Below are positions 36,108 through 45,295 of a DNA stretch of 64,000 nt, one piece after another. Every line of letters starts with the position of its first letter. Position 1 is the stretch's first letter. The notes under the pieces are model-generated. The model saw nothing but the letters and a program-made list of their open reading frames with translations. It searched no databases and had not been told where the DNA came from. The stretch comes from Zavarzinella sp. (lineage in GTDB: Bacteria; Planctomycetota; Planctomycetia; Gemmatales; Gemmataceae): NCBI GenBank assembly GCA_041399155.1, contig JAWKTI010000008.1:1-64000 (forward strand), given 5' to 3'. Made by a program: the position numbers and the translations under genes.

Positions 36108-36902
36108 TCAGGCGTTTACGAACACACCTGGGGACATCGTGGTCGAAATACTGATCGACTGGACATAAATCCCTTTCACTGCGGAAGGCTTGACTGCACG
36201 AATCTGGTCAACAAAGGTCTGGATATTTTCCACAATTTTGTCGACGGGGAAGCTGATTTTGCCCACCCCTGCATGCACGCACCCACCGGAGTCGGCACGA
36301 TATTCCACCTTACCAGCTTTAAACTCATTAATTGCCTGGGCAACATCGCCATTGGCAGCAATCACTGTACCCGCCTTCGGAGTGGGCATCAAACCACGTG
36401 GGCCGAGCACCTTACCGAGACGAGCCACCTGACCCATCATTCCCTGTGTTGCCAGCACCACATCGAAGTCCATCCAGTTTTCACTCTGGATCTTCTGAAT
36501 CAGTTCGGTGCCACCGACGAAATCGGCACCTGCTGCCTGTGCCTTGGCAACATCATCCCCCTGGCAGAACACCAGAATCCGGACCGTTTTGCCCAAGCCG
36601 TTCGGCAGGGAAACAGTGCCACGGACCGCCTGGTCCGCCTGGCGGGTATCCACACCCAGCTTCATGTGCACTTCGACCGTTTCGTCGAACTTGGCACGCT
36701 TAACCGATTTGAGAGTTTCAACCGCCTTTTTGAGCGCCTGAACCCCTTCTTTTTCGATTTTGTTGACGGTGGACTTAATTTTGTTCCGCAACTGCTTGCC
36801 ACGGCGGGGGGCCACACCTGGGCGACGCTTGCGACGCACAGATTGCTGATCGGAAGATACAGCAGGAGCAGACGGTACTGGATTCGTTTCTTCGGTTGAC
36901 AT
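36108..36902 (-). CDS. rplA: Ribosomal protein uL1
   Basis: A 264-aa protein. The L1 core begins near residue 55 (ALKKAVETLKSVKRAKFDETVEVHMKLGVD) and contains the conserved GTVSLPNGLGKTVRILVF, VLGPRGLMPTPKAGTV and YRADSGGCVHAGVGK blocks. The first 45 residues form a Ser/Pro then Lys/Arg-rich extension (RRKRRPGVAPRRGKQLRNKIK) beyond the usual bacterial length, probably contacting rRNA; this is inference. L1 binds 23S rRNA at the L1 stalk and often represses its own operon. Confidence 0.97.
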   Translation of the reverse strand: MSTEETNPVPSAPAVSSDQQSVRRKRRPGVAPRRGKQLRNKIKSTVNKIEKEGVQALKKAVETLKSVKRAKFDETVEVHMKLGVDTRQADQAVRGTVSLPNGLGKTVRILVFCQGDDVAKAQAAGADFVGGTELIQKIQSENWMDFDVVLATQGMMGQVARLGKVLGPRGLMPTPKAGTVIAANGDVAQAINEFKAGKVEYRADSGGCVHAGVGKISFPVDKIVENIQTFVDQIRAVKPSAVKGIYVQSISISTTMSPGVFVNA

Positions 36903-36965
36903 TTTACACTACCAACTATTCGAGTGCTGCACGCATCATGCAGCGTTTCGGTTGTTCCAAACTAA

Positions 36966-37427
36966 TTATTCAGCTACGACCGTCAGCCCCATACTACGGG
37001 CGGTACCTTCAATAATCCGTGCCGCATGCTCCAGATCGCGTGCGTTCAGGTCGTCTTTTTTACGTTCGGCGATTTCCAGCACTTGCTTGCGGGTCACCTT
37101 GAAGCCTTTGTACTTCCCTTGACGCTTCTGATCGGCGGGGATCAGATCGCCCGCTTTCTTCTTTTCGATCGGCAACCCGGCTGCCTGTTTTAACAAGACT
37201 GCTGCAGGTGGCGATTTGATCACGAATTCGAAGCTACGGTCGGAATAGACCGTAATCACCACGGGACACATCATCCCTTTCATGGGTGCAGTCTTATCGT
37301 TGAACTGCTTGACAAACATACCAATGTTCACCCCATGGGCACCCAACGCGGGGCCTACGGGCGGTGCAGGGGTTGCCTGCCCACCGGGACACTGGAGTTT
37401 CACATAAGCATTCACTTGCTTGGCCAT
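36966..37427 (-). CDS. rplK: Ribosomal protein uL11
   Basis: A 153-aa protein starting MAKQVNAYVKLQCPGGQATPAPPVGPALG. The PPVGPALGxHGVNIGMFVKQFN motif and the C-terminal rRNA-binding domain (RKQVLEIAERKKDDLNARDLEHAARIIEGTARSMG) are clear. An in-frame start at 37490 would add 21 non-homologous residues, so I use ATG 37427. It is part of the GTPase-associated centre. It is the first gene of the cluster; nusG and secE, which usually precede it, are not adjacent. Confidence 0.97.
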   Translation of the reverse strand: MAKQVNAYVKLQCPGGQATPAPPVGPALGAHGVNIGMFVKQFNDKTAPMKGMMCPVVITVYSDRSFEFVIKSPPAAVLLKQAAGLPIEKKKAGDLIPADQKRQGKYKGFKVTRKQVLEIAERKKDDLNARDLEHAARIIEGTARSMGLTVVAE

Positions 37428-37755
37428 AACCAACACCCAATATAATGATGTTACGCCCACATCAAGCAGCGTATCATCGCACTTCAGCAAATAAGGAAAC
37501 GTACTTTATAGTTATTCACTGGTCTGAATCAAGTTGGCAAAAAGAAATTTCTTTCAAAGTGGGAAATTTATCCCTTTCCGGCGTTGATTCGAGATTCCAA
37601 CGCGCCAATTGTGAGAGAAAACTCATTTTGCGTCCGTCTCACACCCATCGATGTGTGCACCACAGAATGGGTCTCATTTTATTTTCATTTTTCCCACTCG
37701 TCCCGATCAAATCGTTCTTACGATTGTCTCTATGTGGAACATCGAGAGCTGAAAA

Positions 37756-38139
37756 ATGAGTGAACTTTCACAAGAACGCCGGGCCATGCTGGCAGAGAAA
37801 TCCGAACGCCTATATGGCAAATTCTGTGGCACTGGTGGCAGGGGAATCTGTGCTGAAAGTTTTTGCGTCTACCATATCGGGCGTGGGGAAACTGCCGTTG
37901 CCCACGATTTTGTCGAGTTTCTGGATGATATCATCCGGCAATTACACCAGAACGATCCGGAAAATCGCCTGCAGGCAACCATCGGTCTGGTTGCTCGGAT
38001 TCGCACCCACCTGAATGTGGGGCTGGATGAATCGGGCTCTCCCACCTCAGAGATGCAGCAAACCGGGCTCGCCCTGCGGCAATTTGTCTATGAAAGTGCC
38101 AGCAAAACCGAAGAATGCACAATTTCGCCTACTGATTAA
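37756..38139 (+). CDS. Hypothetical protein, 127 aa
   Basis: I do not recognise this family. The protein is soluble and mixed in charge, has no signal peptide and contains four Cys (FCGTGGRGICAESFC clustered at residues 24-38, and ECT near the end). The Cys cluster C-x7-C-x4-C could bind a metal, but no named motif is met. The gene is divergent from rplK with about 330 bases between, and convergent with rho (58 bases between stops). Codon use is like its neighbours and the ATG follows GAGAGCTGAAAA, so I regard it as a real gene of unknown function. Confidence 0.6.
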   Translation: MSELSQERRAMLAEKSERLYGKFCGTGGRGICAESFCVYHIGRGETAVAHDFVEFLDDIIRQLHQNDPENRLQATIGLVARIRTHLNVGLDESGSPTSEMQQTGLALRQFVYESASKTEECTISPTD

Positions 38140-38197
38140 CAACGGGAACGAAAACGGCGAATGTGGAATTCAGATGCGAATTGACTGACCAACCAGC

Positions 38198-39733
38198 TTA
38201 CGAATGCATCATCGACATGAATTCCTGGTTGGTTTTGGTGCGTTTCAGGCGGGAGCTTAAGGTTTCCATCGCTTCCACGGGATTCATATCGCTGAGCACT
38301 TTGTGCAGCACGTAGATGAATTTCAATTCCTCTTCCGTACGAAGCAGTTCTTCTTTTCTTGTGCCAGAGGCCGAAATATTGATCGCAGGCCAGATCCGTT
38401 TGTCAACCAAGCGACGGTCCAGGTGTAACTCCATGTTGCCGGTGCCTTTGAATTCTTCAAAGATCACATCGTCCATCTTGCTGCCAGTATCCACCAGTGC
38501 GGTGGCAATGATGGTCAGGGAGCCCCCCTCTTCCAGGTTGCGGGCGGCACCGAAGAAGCGTTTGGGCTTGTGCAGTGCGTTGGCATCCACCCCACCGGAC
38601 AGGAGTTTGCCACTGGAAGGCATTTCCGCATTGTAGGCACGAGCCAGGCGGGTAATACTGTCGAGGAAAATCACCACATCAGTGCCATATTCCACCAACC
38701 GCCGGGCTTTTTCGATCACAATTTCACTCACCTGCACGTGCCTGCTGGTGGGTTCATCGAACGTGCTCGAAATCACCTCGGAGCGTGGGCCTTTGACGCT
38801 GCGGATCATGTCGGTCACTTCTTCCGGCCGTTCATCAATCAGCAGCACAAAAACGTAGCACTCAGGGTGGTTTTTCAGGATCGATTTTGCCAGTTGCTGC
38901 AGGAGCATCGTTTTCCCGGTCCGCGGTGGGGCCACAATCAGCCCACGCTGGCCCTTGCCGATCGGGGTAATCAGGTCGATTACCCGCGTTTCAAGTTCAT
39001 TCGCAGGGGTTTCCAGTTCAAAGCGTTCTGCAGGGTGCAGTGGGGTCAGATCCTCAAAATTCACCTTATGGCTTAAGATGTTCGGGTCCTGCCCATTGAT
39101 CGCTTCTACCCGCAGTAAGGCGAAATAGCGCTCATTTTCTTTTGGTGGGCGAATCTGGCCAGAAACGACCGCACCCTTCCGCAGGCCGAACCGCCGAATC
39201 TGGCTGGGCGAAATGTAAATATCGTCCGGACAAGGGCGGTAGTTATAGTCGGGGCTGCGCAAGAAACCGAAGCCATCCGGCAGGATTTCCAGCGTTCCTT
39301 CCCCCACCATCAGGCCGTTCTGGCGGGCTCGCTCCTTGATGATTTTGAAGATCAGGTCCTGTTTTTTGTTCCCCACCCATTCTTCTTTGGGAATTTGGGA
39401 ATCTTCTGCGATTTGTTGCAGTTGCCCCATCGACATGTGCTGCAATTCGGTGATGTACAGCCCACCACGCTTGATCTCTTCATAACGATCATTCACATCG
39501 TTATTTTCAACACTGGGTGGTGGTGGGGGTGCGGGCACTTCCACAGGTGGGGTAGCTGCAACTGGGGCTGCTTCAACTGGTGTTACAGCAATTTCTTCTG
39601 CAACAACAACTGGTTGTTCCGTAACGGGCTGTTCGACTGCAACAGGCGTTTCGACCGCTGCTTTGGCTGTTTTTGGCGTGCGTGTACGTGCAACTTTTAC
39701 CGGCTTCATACCGTCTGTTTTGCCATCAGACAT
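38198..39733 (-). CDS. rho: Transcription termination factor Rho
   Basis: A 511-aa protein. The first 75 residues are a Val/Ala/Pro/Thr-rich low-complexity extension typical of many non-proteobacterial Rho proteins. The Rho N-terminal domain (LYITELQHMSMGQLQQIAED), the cold-shock-like RNA-binding domain (EGTLEILPDGFGFLRSP) and the ATPase follow: Walker A APPRTGKTML, Walker B VIFLDSITRLARAYN, then the Q/R-loop region. It is an RNA-dependent hexameric helicase that ends transcription. It lies 79 bases downstream of the coaE fusion gene on the same strand. Confidence 0.97.
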   Translation of the reverse strand: MSDGKTDGMKPVKVARTRTPKTAKAAVETPVAVEQPVTEQPVVVAEEIAVTPVEAAPVAATPPVEVPAPPPPPSVENNDVNDRYEEIKRGGLYITELQHMSMGQLQQIAEDSQIPKEEWVGNKKQDLIFKIIKERARQNGLMVGEGTLEILPDGFGFLRSPDYNYRPCPDDIYISPSQIRRFGLRKGAVVSGQIRPPKENERYFALLRVEAINGQDPNILSHKVNFEDLTPLHPAERFELETPANELETRVIDLITPIGKGQRGLIVAPPRTGKTMLLQQLAKSILKNHPECYVFVLLIDERPEEVTDMIRSVKGPRSEVISSTFDEPTSRHVQVSEIVIEKARRLVEYGTDVVIFLDSITRLARAYNAEMPSSGKLLSGGVDANALHKPKRFFGAARNLEEGGSLTIIATALVDTGSKMDDVIFEEFKGTGNMELHLDRRLVDKRIWPAINISASGTRKEELLRTEEELKFIYVLHKVLSDMNPVEAMETLSSRLKRTKTNQEFMSMMHS

Positions 39734-39812
39734 GAAAAACTCCTGAAGAGTTGGGTGTCGCTGAGAGTTTTTGCCGGAATCGGCTGTTCACTCCCAACTG
39801 TGTGTGAGAATC

Positions 39813-40823
39813 TTAATGTACCAACAACCGCCAATTTTCCAAGATTTCGTCGACCTGTTGGCGGGTGCGTTCAATCCAGCCACCGTTGTCAACGATGGCA
39901 TCCGCTTTGCAACGTTTGATGTCGACTGGCATCTGCACTGCTTCACGACTTTCAAAATCCTGTTCTGTCCAGCCACGCTGGGCCTGGATGCGGGCAAAAC
40001 GCAGGTCTTTCGGTGCGTCCACAAAGATTAATTTGTCACACACATCATTCCAACCCGCTTCCAGCATAATTGCGGCATCCAGCACCACAAACCGAACATT
40101 GTGATCTGCCTGGGCCTTTTCAATTTCTTCCCGAATCCGGCGTTCAATGTATGGGTGCACCAGATGTTCCAGGCGGGTGCGTTCTACAGGGCTGGTGAAC
40201 ACGATTGCGGCCAGTTTTTTGCGATCGATGGCACCGTTCGGCTGGGTAATTTCTCGATTTTCCCAGATTTCTAACATTTTTTTCATAATTTCGGGCTGTT
40301 CCAGGGCTTCGTGGCCCAACGGATCGCCCGCAATGATTCTGCCCCCGTGCTCCACCAGCATTGCACCGACCTGGGATTTACCGGCACCGATCCCGCCGAC
40401 GAGGCCGATGATTGGCTTATGTCCGTGGGAAACAGCCCCACCCACAAAGATGGTGGACTGCTCTACAAAACATACCTGATTGCCGAACGGATCTTTCGCA
40501 TAAAATGCGGTCTCGCCCCACGGCATCTGGGTGGCAGGCTGGGTAATTTCCATGCCAAGCTGGGCTGCTTTGGTTTCAAACGCTGCCAGCCCTTCTACGC
40601 TGAAATAATACTGCCACCCATGGTGGGTAGGCATGGCAGGCATTGGCTCATCACCGTCGGCAACAGCATCGTAACAGGCCACCACCAGATTACCGAGCGT
40701 GAAATAATGCCGGCCGGGTGAAACGCGTACACCAGCTTGCCCGAACAGGTGGGAATAGAGCCGCTCAGCTGCAGAAATATCACTGACAGGAAGTATGACG
40801 CGAAATAATCGTGGGGTATTCAC
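39813..40823 (-). CDS. coaE: Fused VOC-domain / dephospho-CoA kinase
   Basis: A 336-aa protein made of two families in one frame. Residues 1 to about 125 are a VOC (glyoxalase/dioxygenase-like) domain: FRVILPVSDISAAERLYSHLFG, then HGWQYYFSVEGLAAFETKA and the closing AFYAKDPFGNQVCFVE. Residues 137-336 are CoaE: P-loop GGIGAGKS (143-150), the AGDPLGHEAL lid region, and the FTSPVERTRLEHLVHPYI, VVLDAAIMLEAGW and KDLRFARIQAQRGWT blocks. CoaE phosphorylates dephospho-CoA at the ribose 3' position, the last step of CoA synthesis. No ATG lies between the domains, so a true fusion is favoured. It precedes rho. Confidence 0.92.
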   Translation of the reverse strand: MNTPRLFRVILPVSDISAAERLYSHLFGQAGVRVSPGRHYFTLGNLVVACYDAVADGDEPMPAMPTHHGWQYYFSVEGLAAFETKAAQLGMEITQPATQMPWGETAFYAKDPFGNQVCFVEQSTIFVGGAVSHGHKPIIGLVGGIGAGKSQVGAMLVEHGGRIIAGDPLGHEALEQPEIMKKMLEIWENREITQPNGAIDRKKLAAIVFTSPVERTRLEHLVHPYIERRIREEIEKAQADHNVRFVVLDAAIMLEAGWNDVCDKLIFVDAPKDLRFARIQAQRGWTEQDFESREAVQMPVDIKRCKADAIVDNGGWIERTRQQVDEILENWRLLVH

Positions 40824-41174
40824 CAGAAAAATCCTACATTCTGAATGGGCTGCATTCGACCGTCAGAGAGAAACCGATCCTGTTGGATTGCCCCCGACAC
40901 ACGATGCAGAACCATTTGGGGTCATTTGACATGGCATAGCGATTTCACCCGTCCGTGGTTTTTCCGCCAACCTTCCTGAAGTTATTGTAACGAGAGAGGT
41001 CGATCTGTTCAATTCCCACCCGGTTTCGGGGAATGGGCTGCCAAACGGCCAAAGAACATTTCTGGACGAGGGTTACTCAAATGTCTGGAGCAACATGGTG
41101 TCACGAACGCGAACTGCGTTGGTAATTTCCTTCGAAACTTTGCGACTTTGCGTGTGATCTCTTTTAGACATTCC

Positions 41175-41200
41175 CGTCATTCCCACGCAGGCAGAAAGCA
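41175..41200 (+). repeat. REP-like repeat, degenerate copy
   Basis: CGTCATTCCCACGCAGGC is a degenerate version of the palindromic repeat 59 bases downstream; its right arm is decayed. Confidence 0.6.
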
Positions 41201-41233
41201 AAGCACGGTAAACTCAATGCACAATCAGTAAAC

Positions 41234-41262
41234 CGTCATTCCCGCGCAGGCGGGAATCCACG
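41234..41262 (+). repeat. REP-like palindromic repeat
   Basis: It begins CGTCATTCCCGCGCAG and folds as ATTCCCGC (41239-41246), loop GCAG, GCGGGAAT (41251-41258). This repeat type, with the CGTCATTCCCGCG core, is found in intergenic DNA of many bacteria. Another copy lies inverted at 42675-42703. Confidence 0.75.
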
Positions 41263-41545
41263 TATTTCGGAAGGTACAAATTACTGAACGCAGCATCGGA
41301 GCACCAGCAATACTGAATTTATTCTCATCTTTCACTTTCTTGCACCACAATTCAGCTTTTTTGTGGGAATTTTTTTGAAAGACCTTTATCCTGGTTTCGG
41401 TACTGATTCCCAGAACCCCTAGTCACTCGATTTTACCAGGAGAATCGGGAATTCCATCGACTCGCATTCATGATGAGTGTGTTCGCATAGACGGGAAGAG
41501 AGATCGCCCAGAACATCATTGATTCGCACTTAGAAGGAATTCAGT

Positions 41546-42469
41546 ATGCAGAGAATTTTTATTGCCACAGTGGCAATTTGTGGGGCTTTTGGCATTGCTC
41601 GTGGGCAGGAAACCAAGCTCCCACCACTGGCACCGGAACTGGTGCTGGTGGATTCGATTGACCCAGAGAAAGAACAGATCATTCTAGCTCGACAATCATC
41701 GCAAACCGTTATTGAACCAAGACTTAGAACCATTAACGTGCTGCAGGGCAACCAGATTGTGCAGCAGACCATCACCGAACAGGTGCAGGTGGTCCGCACG
41801 GTAAAAACCACCAAGAACTGGTGGGGCAAAAACGATACCACGGTCAACCAGCAGGGCAAAGCAATTGCCACCAAAAATGTGTACTCCACCCTCAAGGTGG
41901 GGGAGCCTGTTTTCTATTTTGAAGGGAAACAGGTCGATCCCATTTACCTGAAGGTGCTGCCGGCAAACGCCTTCATTTTGCTGCACGATCCATCGCTGCC
42001 TGACCCCACGGTGGCAAAAGCAGTGCCTGCCACCCCTGCCGAACCGGCAAAGCCAGCCGCACCGAAGGTGGCACCCGGCCTGCAGTTAGCAGAGGCAGAA
42101 CAGGCAATCGTTGCAGAAACCAATGCGGCACGTGCGAAAGCAGGGCTGCCTGCGTTGCAGGTGTCGCCCGCACTGATGAGTGCGGCACGTGGGCATTCCA
42201 ATAACATGGCGGCAGCGGGTGTAATGTCCCACAATCTGAATGGACGGGGCGTGGGAGATCGCGTGCGTGCGGCTGGCTATGCCTTCACTGGCTGTGCCGA
42301 AAATATTGCCATGGGCCAGTTCAGTGCGTCCGATGCGATCCGTTCCTGGCTGAATTCCGCCGGCCACCGTGCCAATATGCTCAGTGGCACCTACACCCAA
42401 CTGGGTGTGGCCGTTTCCTACGACCGTTCCGGCAGACCCTATTGGACGCAAGTATTTGGCAGACCATAA
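41546..42469 (+). CDS. Secreted CAP/SCP-domain protein
   Basis: A 307-aa protein with a signal peptide (residues 1-20, ending GIARGQ). Residues 20-150 are an unassigned region with a VxRTVKTTKNWWGKNDT segment, then an Ala/Pro-rich linker (VPATPAEPAKPAAPK). Residues 183-307 are a CAP (SCP/PR-1-like) domain: VAETNAARAKAGLPALQVSPALMSAARGHSNNM, MSHNLNG, GCAENIAMGQ, WLNSAGHRANML and YWTQVFG. Bacterial CAP proteins are extracellular, with roles from lipid binding to protease-like activity. It is the only gene of its unit; fabF is convergent downstream. Confidence 0.9.
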   Translation: MQRIFIATVAICGAFGIARGQETKLPPLAPELVLVDSIDPEKEQIILARQSSQTVIEPRLRTINVLQGNQIVQQTITEQVQVVRTVKTTKNWWGKNDTTVNQQGKAIATKNVYSTLKVGEPVFYFEGKQVDPIYLKVLPANAFILLHDPSLPDPTVAKAVPATPAEPAKPAAPKVAPGLQLAEAEQAIVAETNAARAKAGLPALQVSPALMSAARGHSNNMAAAGVMSHNLNGRGVGDRVRAAGYAFTGCAENIAMGQFSASDAIRSWLNSAGHRANMLSGTYTQLGVAVSYDRSGRPYWTQVFGRP

Positions 42470-42674
42470 GTTACGGCGAAATTTGAGTTAGAGCCGAGGC
42501 AGCGCAGTAACTTGAAAAATCCCTTTGTTTTCCCGGAGACAATTGATTTGGGTTTAGCTTAAACCTAAATCAGTTTGAAACTCAGTCGAAAAACGAACAG
42601 TTACCACGTTTGCCTTGATCAGAGAGTCACGAAAAGCCAATCTTCCAGTTGAACGGGATTTAAGTTTTCTGGCA

Positions 42675-42703
42675 TGGGCTCCCGTCTACGCGGGAATGAC
42701 GGG
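42675..42703 (-). repeat. REP-like palindromic repeat, inverted
   Basis: On the minus strand it reads CCCGTCATTCCCGCGTAG, matching the repeat at 41234-41262 with small changes in the right arm. It lies between the convergent CAP-domain and fabF genes. Confidence 0.7.
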
Positions 42704-42744
42704 TTCGTATCGCTTGCGCTTTTTCGCGGCTACAAGTGTAATGA

Positions 42745-44031
42745 TTACGCTGCTTTCATTACCAACGCACCGTTCTGGCCACCGAAACCAAAGCTGGTGG
42801 ACAAGGCGATGCGTGCGGAGTAATCTCGGGCCTGCAGTGGGACACAATCGAGGTCGCAGTTCGGGTCGGGGTGGGTCAGATTAATCGTTGGTGGTACGAC
42901 ATCTTCACTGAGCGACATGGCCAATGCAGCTGCTTCAATGGCACCGGATGCAGCAATGGAATGCCCAATCATCGATTTGATCGACGAAATCGGAATCGTA
43001 CGAGCACGATGATCAAAAACCTTTTTGACTGCCGTGGTTTCCATCTGATCGTTTAACCGAGTGCTGGTGCCGTGGGCGTTGATATAGCCAATTTCTGATG
43101 GATCAATGCGAGCTTCGTTGAGTGCGTTCTTGATGGCCCGTGCGGCACCGTTTCCTTCCGGATCAGGCTTAATAATCGAATAGGCATCAAAACTACTGCC
43201 AAAACCAAGCACTTCGGCATAAATCTTCGCACCACGCCGACATGCCCGTTCGCGATCTTCGAGAATCAGCATGCCAGCACCTTCACCAAGCACAAATCCA
43301 TCCCGCAACCGGTCAAACGGCCGCGAAACTTCATCTGGTGGCAGATCGGTGCGTCGGCTCAGCGTGCCAAGCGATGTATAAGCCATCAATAAAAGGGGAT
43401 CCAGCCGACTATCCGAACCACCTGCGATAATCAGATCGGCTTCCCCACGTGCAACGAGGCGGAATCCTTCGCCAATTGCCTGGGTGCCAGCCACACACGC
43501 CGTGGTGACCGTATTGTTAGGTCCCTGGGCGTTAAACATCATGCTGATGTGGGCGGAAATCATGTTGGGCAGGTATTTCAACAGCCACAACGGAAACATC
43601 GGGGCGCCATTCGCACAGTTCAGGCGACTGTAATCGAACGTGCCATCTTCATTCATTACGGTTTGCAGCATCGGCATGATTTCCGACATATCAATCGGAA
43701 CCAGACCTGTGCCAACAACAACCCCTACCTTGCCAGGATCTTCATTTTCGATGGAAATGCCACTATCGCGTAGGGCCAGTCCTGCGGCACCCACGCCAAA
43801 TCTGGCAGCACGTCCCATCACTTTCAGCGATTTTCGCATCGACTCTGGAATAAAGGGCGATGGGTCGAAATCCTTGACCTCGCCTGCAATTTTCACTGGG
43901 AACGACGTTGCATCGAACGCCGTAATGGGCCCCACGCCGCTCTTACCAGCGACACATGCATTCCAGAACTGGTCCTTGCCGACGCCGTTGGGTGCAACGA
44001 CACCCACACCGGTAACGACAACTCGGCGCAT
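42745..44031 (-). CDS. fabF: 3-oxoacyl-ACP synthase II (FabF-like)
   Basis: A 428-aa condensing enzyme. Nucleophile Cys179 lies in TTACVAGTQAIGEG; the two histidines are in NAHGTSTRLND and SMIGHSIAASGAIEAA. The C-terminal FGFGGQNGALVM is standard. It elongates acyl chains by decarboxylative condensation with malonyl-ACP. I use ATG at 44031, which has GAGGAGGG nine bases upstream; a TTG two codons earlier sits too close to it. There is no acpP, fabG or fabD next to it, so this may be the housekeeping enzyme or a specialised KAS. The residues after Cys (V-A rather than A-S/T) are slightly unusual. Confidence 0.9.
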   Translation of the reverse strand: MRRVVVTGVGVVAPNGVGKDQFWNACVAGKSGVGPITAFDATSFPVKIAGEVKDFDPSPFIPESMRKSLKVMGRAARFGVGAAGLALRDSGISIENEDPGKVGVVVGTGLVPIDMSEIMPMLQTVMNEDGTFDYSRLNCANGAPMFPLWLLKYLPNMISAHISMMFNAQGPNNTVTTACVAGTQAIGEGFRLVARGEADLIIAGGSDSRLDPLLLMAYTSLGTLSRRTDLPPDEVSRPFDRLRDGFVLGEGAGMLILEDRERACRRGAKIYAEVLGFGSSFDAYSIIKPDPEGNGAARAIKNALNEARIDPSEIGYINAHGTSTRLNDQMETTAVKKVFDHRARTIPISSIKSMIGHSIAASGAIEAAALAMSLSEDVVPPTINLTHPDPNCDLDCVPLQARDYSARIALSTSFGFGGQNGALVMKAA

Positions 44032-44590
44032 GGACAATGTCCCTCCTCACCCGCTGCAGATAAATTGTGGATCCCAACAATAACCAACGTAAGTTTGCTT
44101 TCTGTAAGGCTTTACGTGAATCTATGTATAGAAATCCAACTTCCTTCCCCTGTATCCTAACCAATTTCTGTGGGCCTGCCAGCATTCCATTGGGGAAGTT
44201 CGTGCATAACGTGCATCATCACAATGCACAGTTGACACAAGTTAGATAATCCATCCAGACGATTGCACTAAACGCTAACTGCTAATTTTGCGTAAAGTAG
44301 CGTATTTAGGTAAGATACACGATTTATACAGATTTGCGTAACGGTGACAGTGGAATTTTCGATTTGTTGTCAAAATTCGCTTCAGAAACAAGGGGCAACT
44401 GGCCGTAAGTGCATTTTCAAGATGTTATATAGCCGACATGTAACATAATCCATCGATTATATAACTGACCCCTGAGAAACTTTTTCCATTTCATTGCCAA
44501 CGAAAATCACCCACAACCGTTGTACCTGTAGTTGTTGGGAATCGGCGACTCTTTCAGGTGGGCGTTCAACACTGGAAGTTCCCACGATTC
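44032..44590. other. Divergent intergenic region between fabF and the ECF sigma gene
   Basis: About 560 AT-rich bases with no supported gene. It should hold the fabF promoter and the upstream control region of the sigma-factor operon. A striking inverted repeat, GTTATATA (44424-44431) and TATATAAC (44458-44465), encloses a 26-base loop that itself contains ATGTAACAT. Confidence 0.5.
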
Positions 44591-44599
44591 TGGTATAAT
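44591..44599 (+). promoter_or_regulatory. Possible extended -10 promoter of the ECF operon
   Basis: TGGTATAAT is an extended -10 (TGn-TATAAT) box 47 bases before the sigma-factor ATG. No good -35 is visible at 17 bases upstream, as expected for an extended -10 promoter. Confidence 0.4.
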
Positions 44600-44646
44600 C
44601 AGGGGATGTTTTGCTACTGCACAACCGCCTCACTAACATCTCCTGA

Positions 44647-45204
44647 ATGATGACAGAATCGGAACTGCTGATCGCGGCCCAACAAGGTGATCGAGAAGCG
44701 TTTGCCTCGATTATCAATGGCTATTGGGATCGGCTGTACCGTTGGCTGTTGCGTTTGACTCGCGATACCCAGACTGCGGAAGATTTAACTCAGGACGCGT
44801 TGTTAAAGGCTTTTGCCAACTTGAAACGCTTTGAACCTGGCACGAACTTCCGTGCGTGGCTCTTTCGAATTGCTCACAATAACTTTGTGAACTTTCGGCG
44901 AGCCAACCAGTTGCCAAAAGTGGCGTTAGAACCCACGATTCCACCTGGGCAGCTAAGTCCCGAGCAGGCTGCGATCGGTGCGGAAACCATCCAACTGGTG
45001 ATGCACGCAGTGGCAAAGTTGCCTTCGGATTTTCGTGCGGCACTGCTGTTGCGGATTGAAGAGCAGTTATCGTTTCGTGAAATTGCCAGTATTCTGGAAA
45101 CCACGGAAGAAACAGCACGCTGGCGTGTCTTTAAGGCACGGCAAAAATTAATGAGTACGCTGCACCCGGATCTGCTGCCCAGCACCCAGGAAAAAGCAGA
45201 TTGA
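44647..45204 (+). CDS. ECF-type sigma-70 family sigma factor
   Basis: A 185-aa protein with region 2 (YWDRLYRWLLRLTRDTQTAEDLTQDALLKAFANLKRF, then FRAWLFRIAHNNFVNFRR) and region 4 (LPSDFRAALLLRIEEQLSFREIASILETTEETARWRVFKARQKL). Both DNA-recognition parts are intact, without regions 1.1 or 3. It is typical of group 4 sigma factors released from an anti-sigma on an envelope signal. The next gene, 91 bases downstream, encodes a zinc-type membrane anti-sigma, which fits. Confidence 0.95.
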   Translation: MMTESELLIAAQQGDREAFASIINGYWDRLYRWLLRLTRDTQTAEDLTQDALLKAFANLKRFEPGTNFRAWLFRIAHNNFVNFRRANQLPKVALEPTIPPGQLSPEQAAIGAETIQLVMHAVAKLPSDFRAALLLRIEEQLSFREIASILETTEETARWRVFKARQKLMSTLHPDLLPSTQEKAD

Positions 45205-45295
45205 TGATATGTGAGCCGATGTTAGCTGCGGTTGGTATTGTGATCCGACAGCATTGACTTCGGTTGGTTTTATTTGTTTGAAGTGAGTTTTTTCG

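Larger units (their letters stand above)
40824..41545. other. Long intergenic region with REP-like repeats
   Basis: The 720-base spacer between the divergent coaE-fusion and CAP-domain genes has no supported gene. It contains two REP-like palindromic repeats (listed separately) and otherwise AT-rich sequence near the right end, where the promoter of the CAP-domain gene should lie. No tRNA is visible. Confidence 0.6.
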
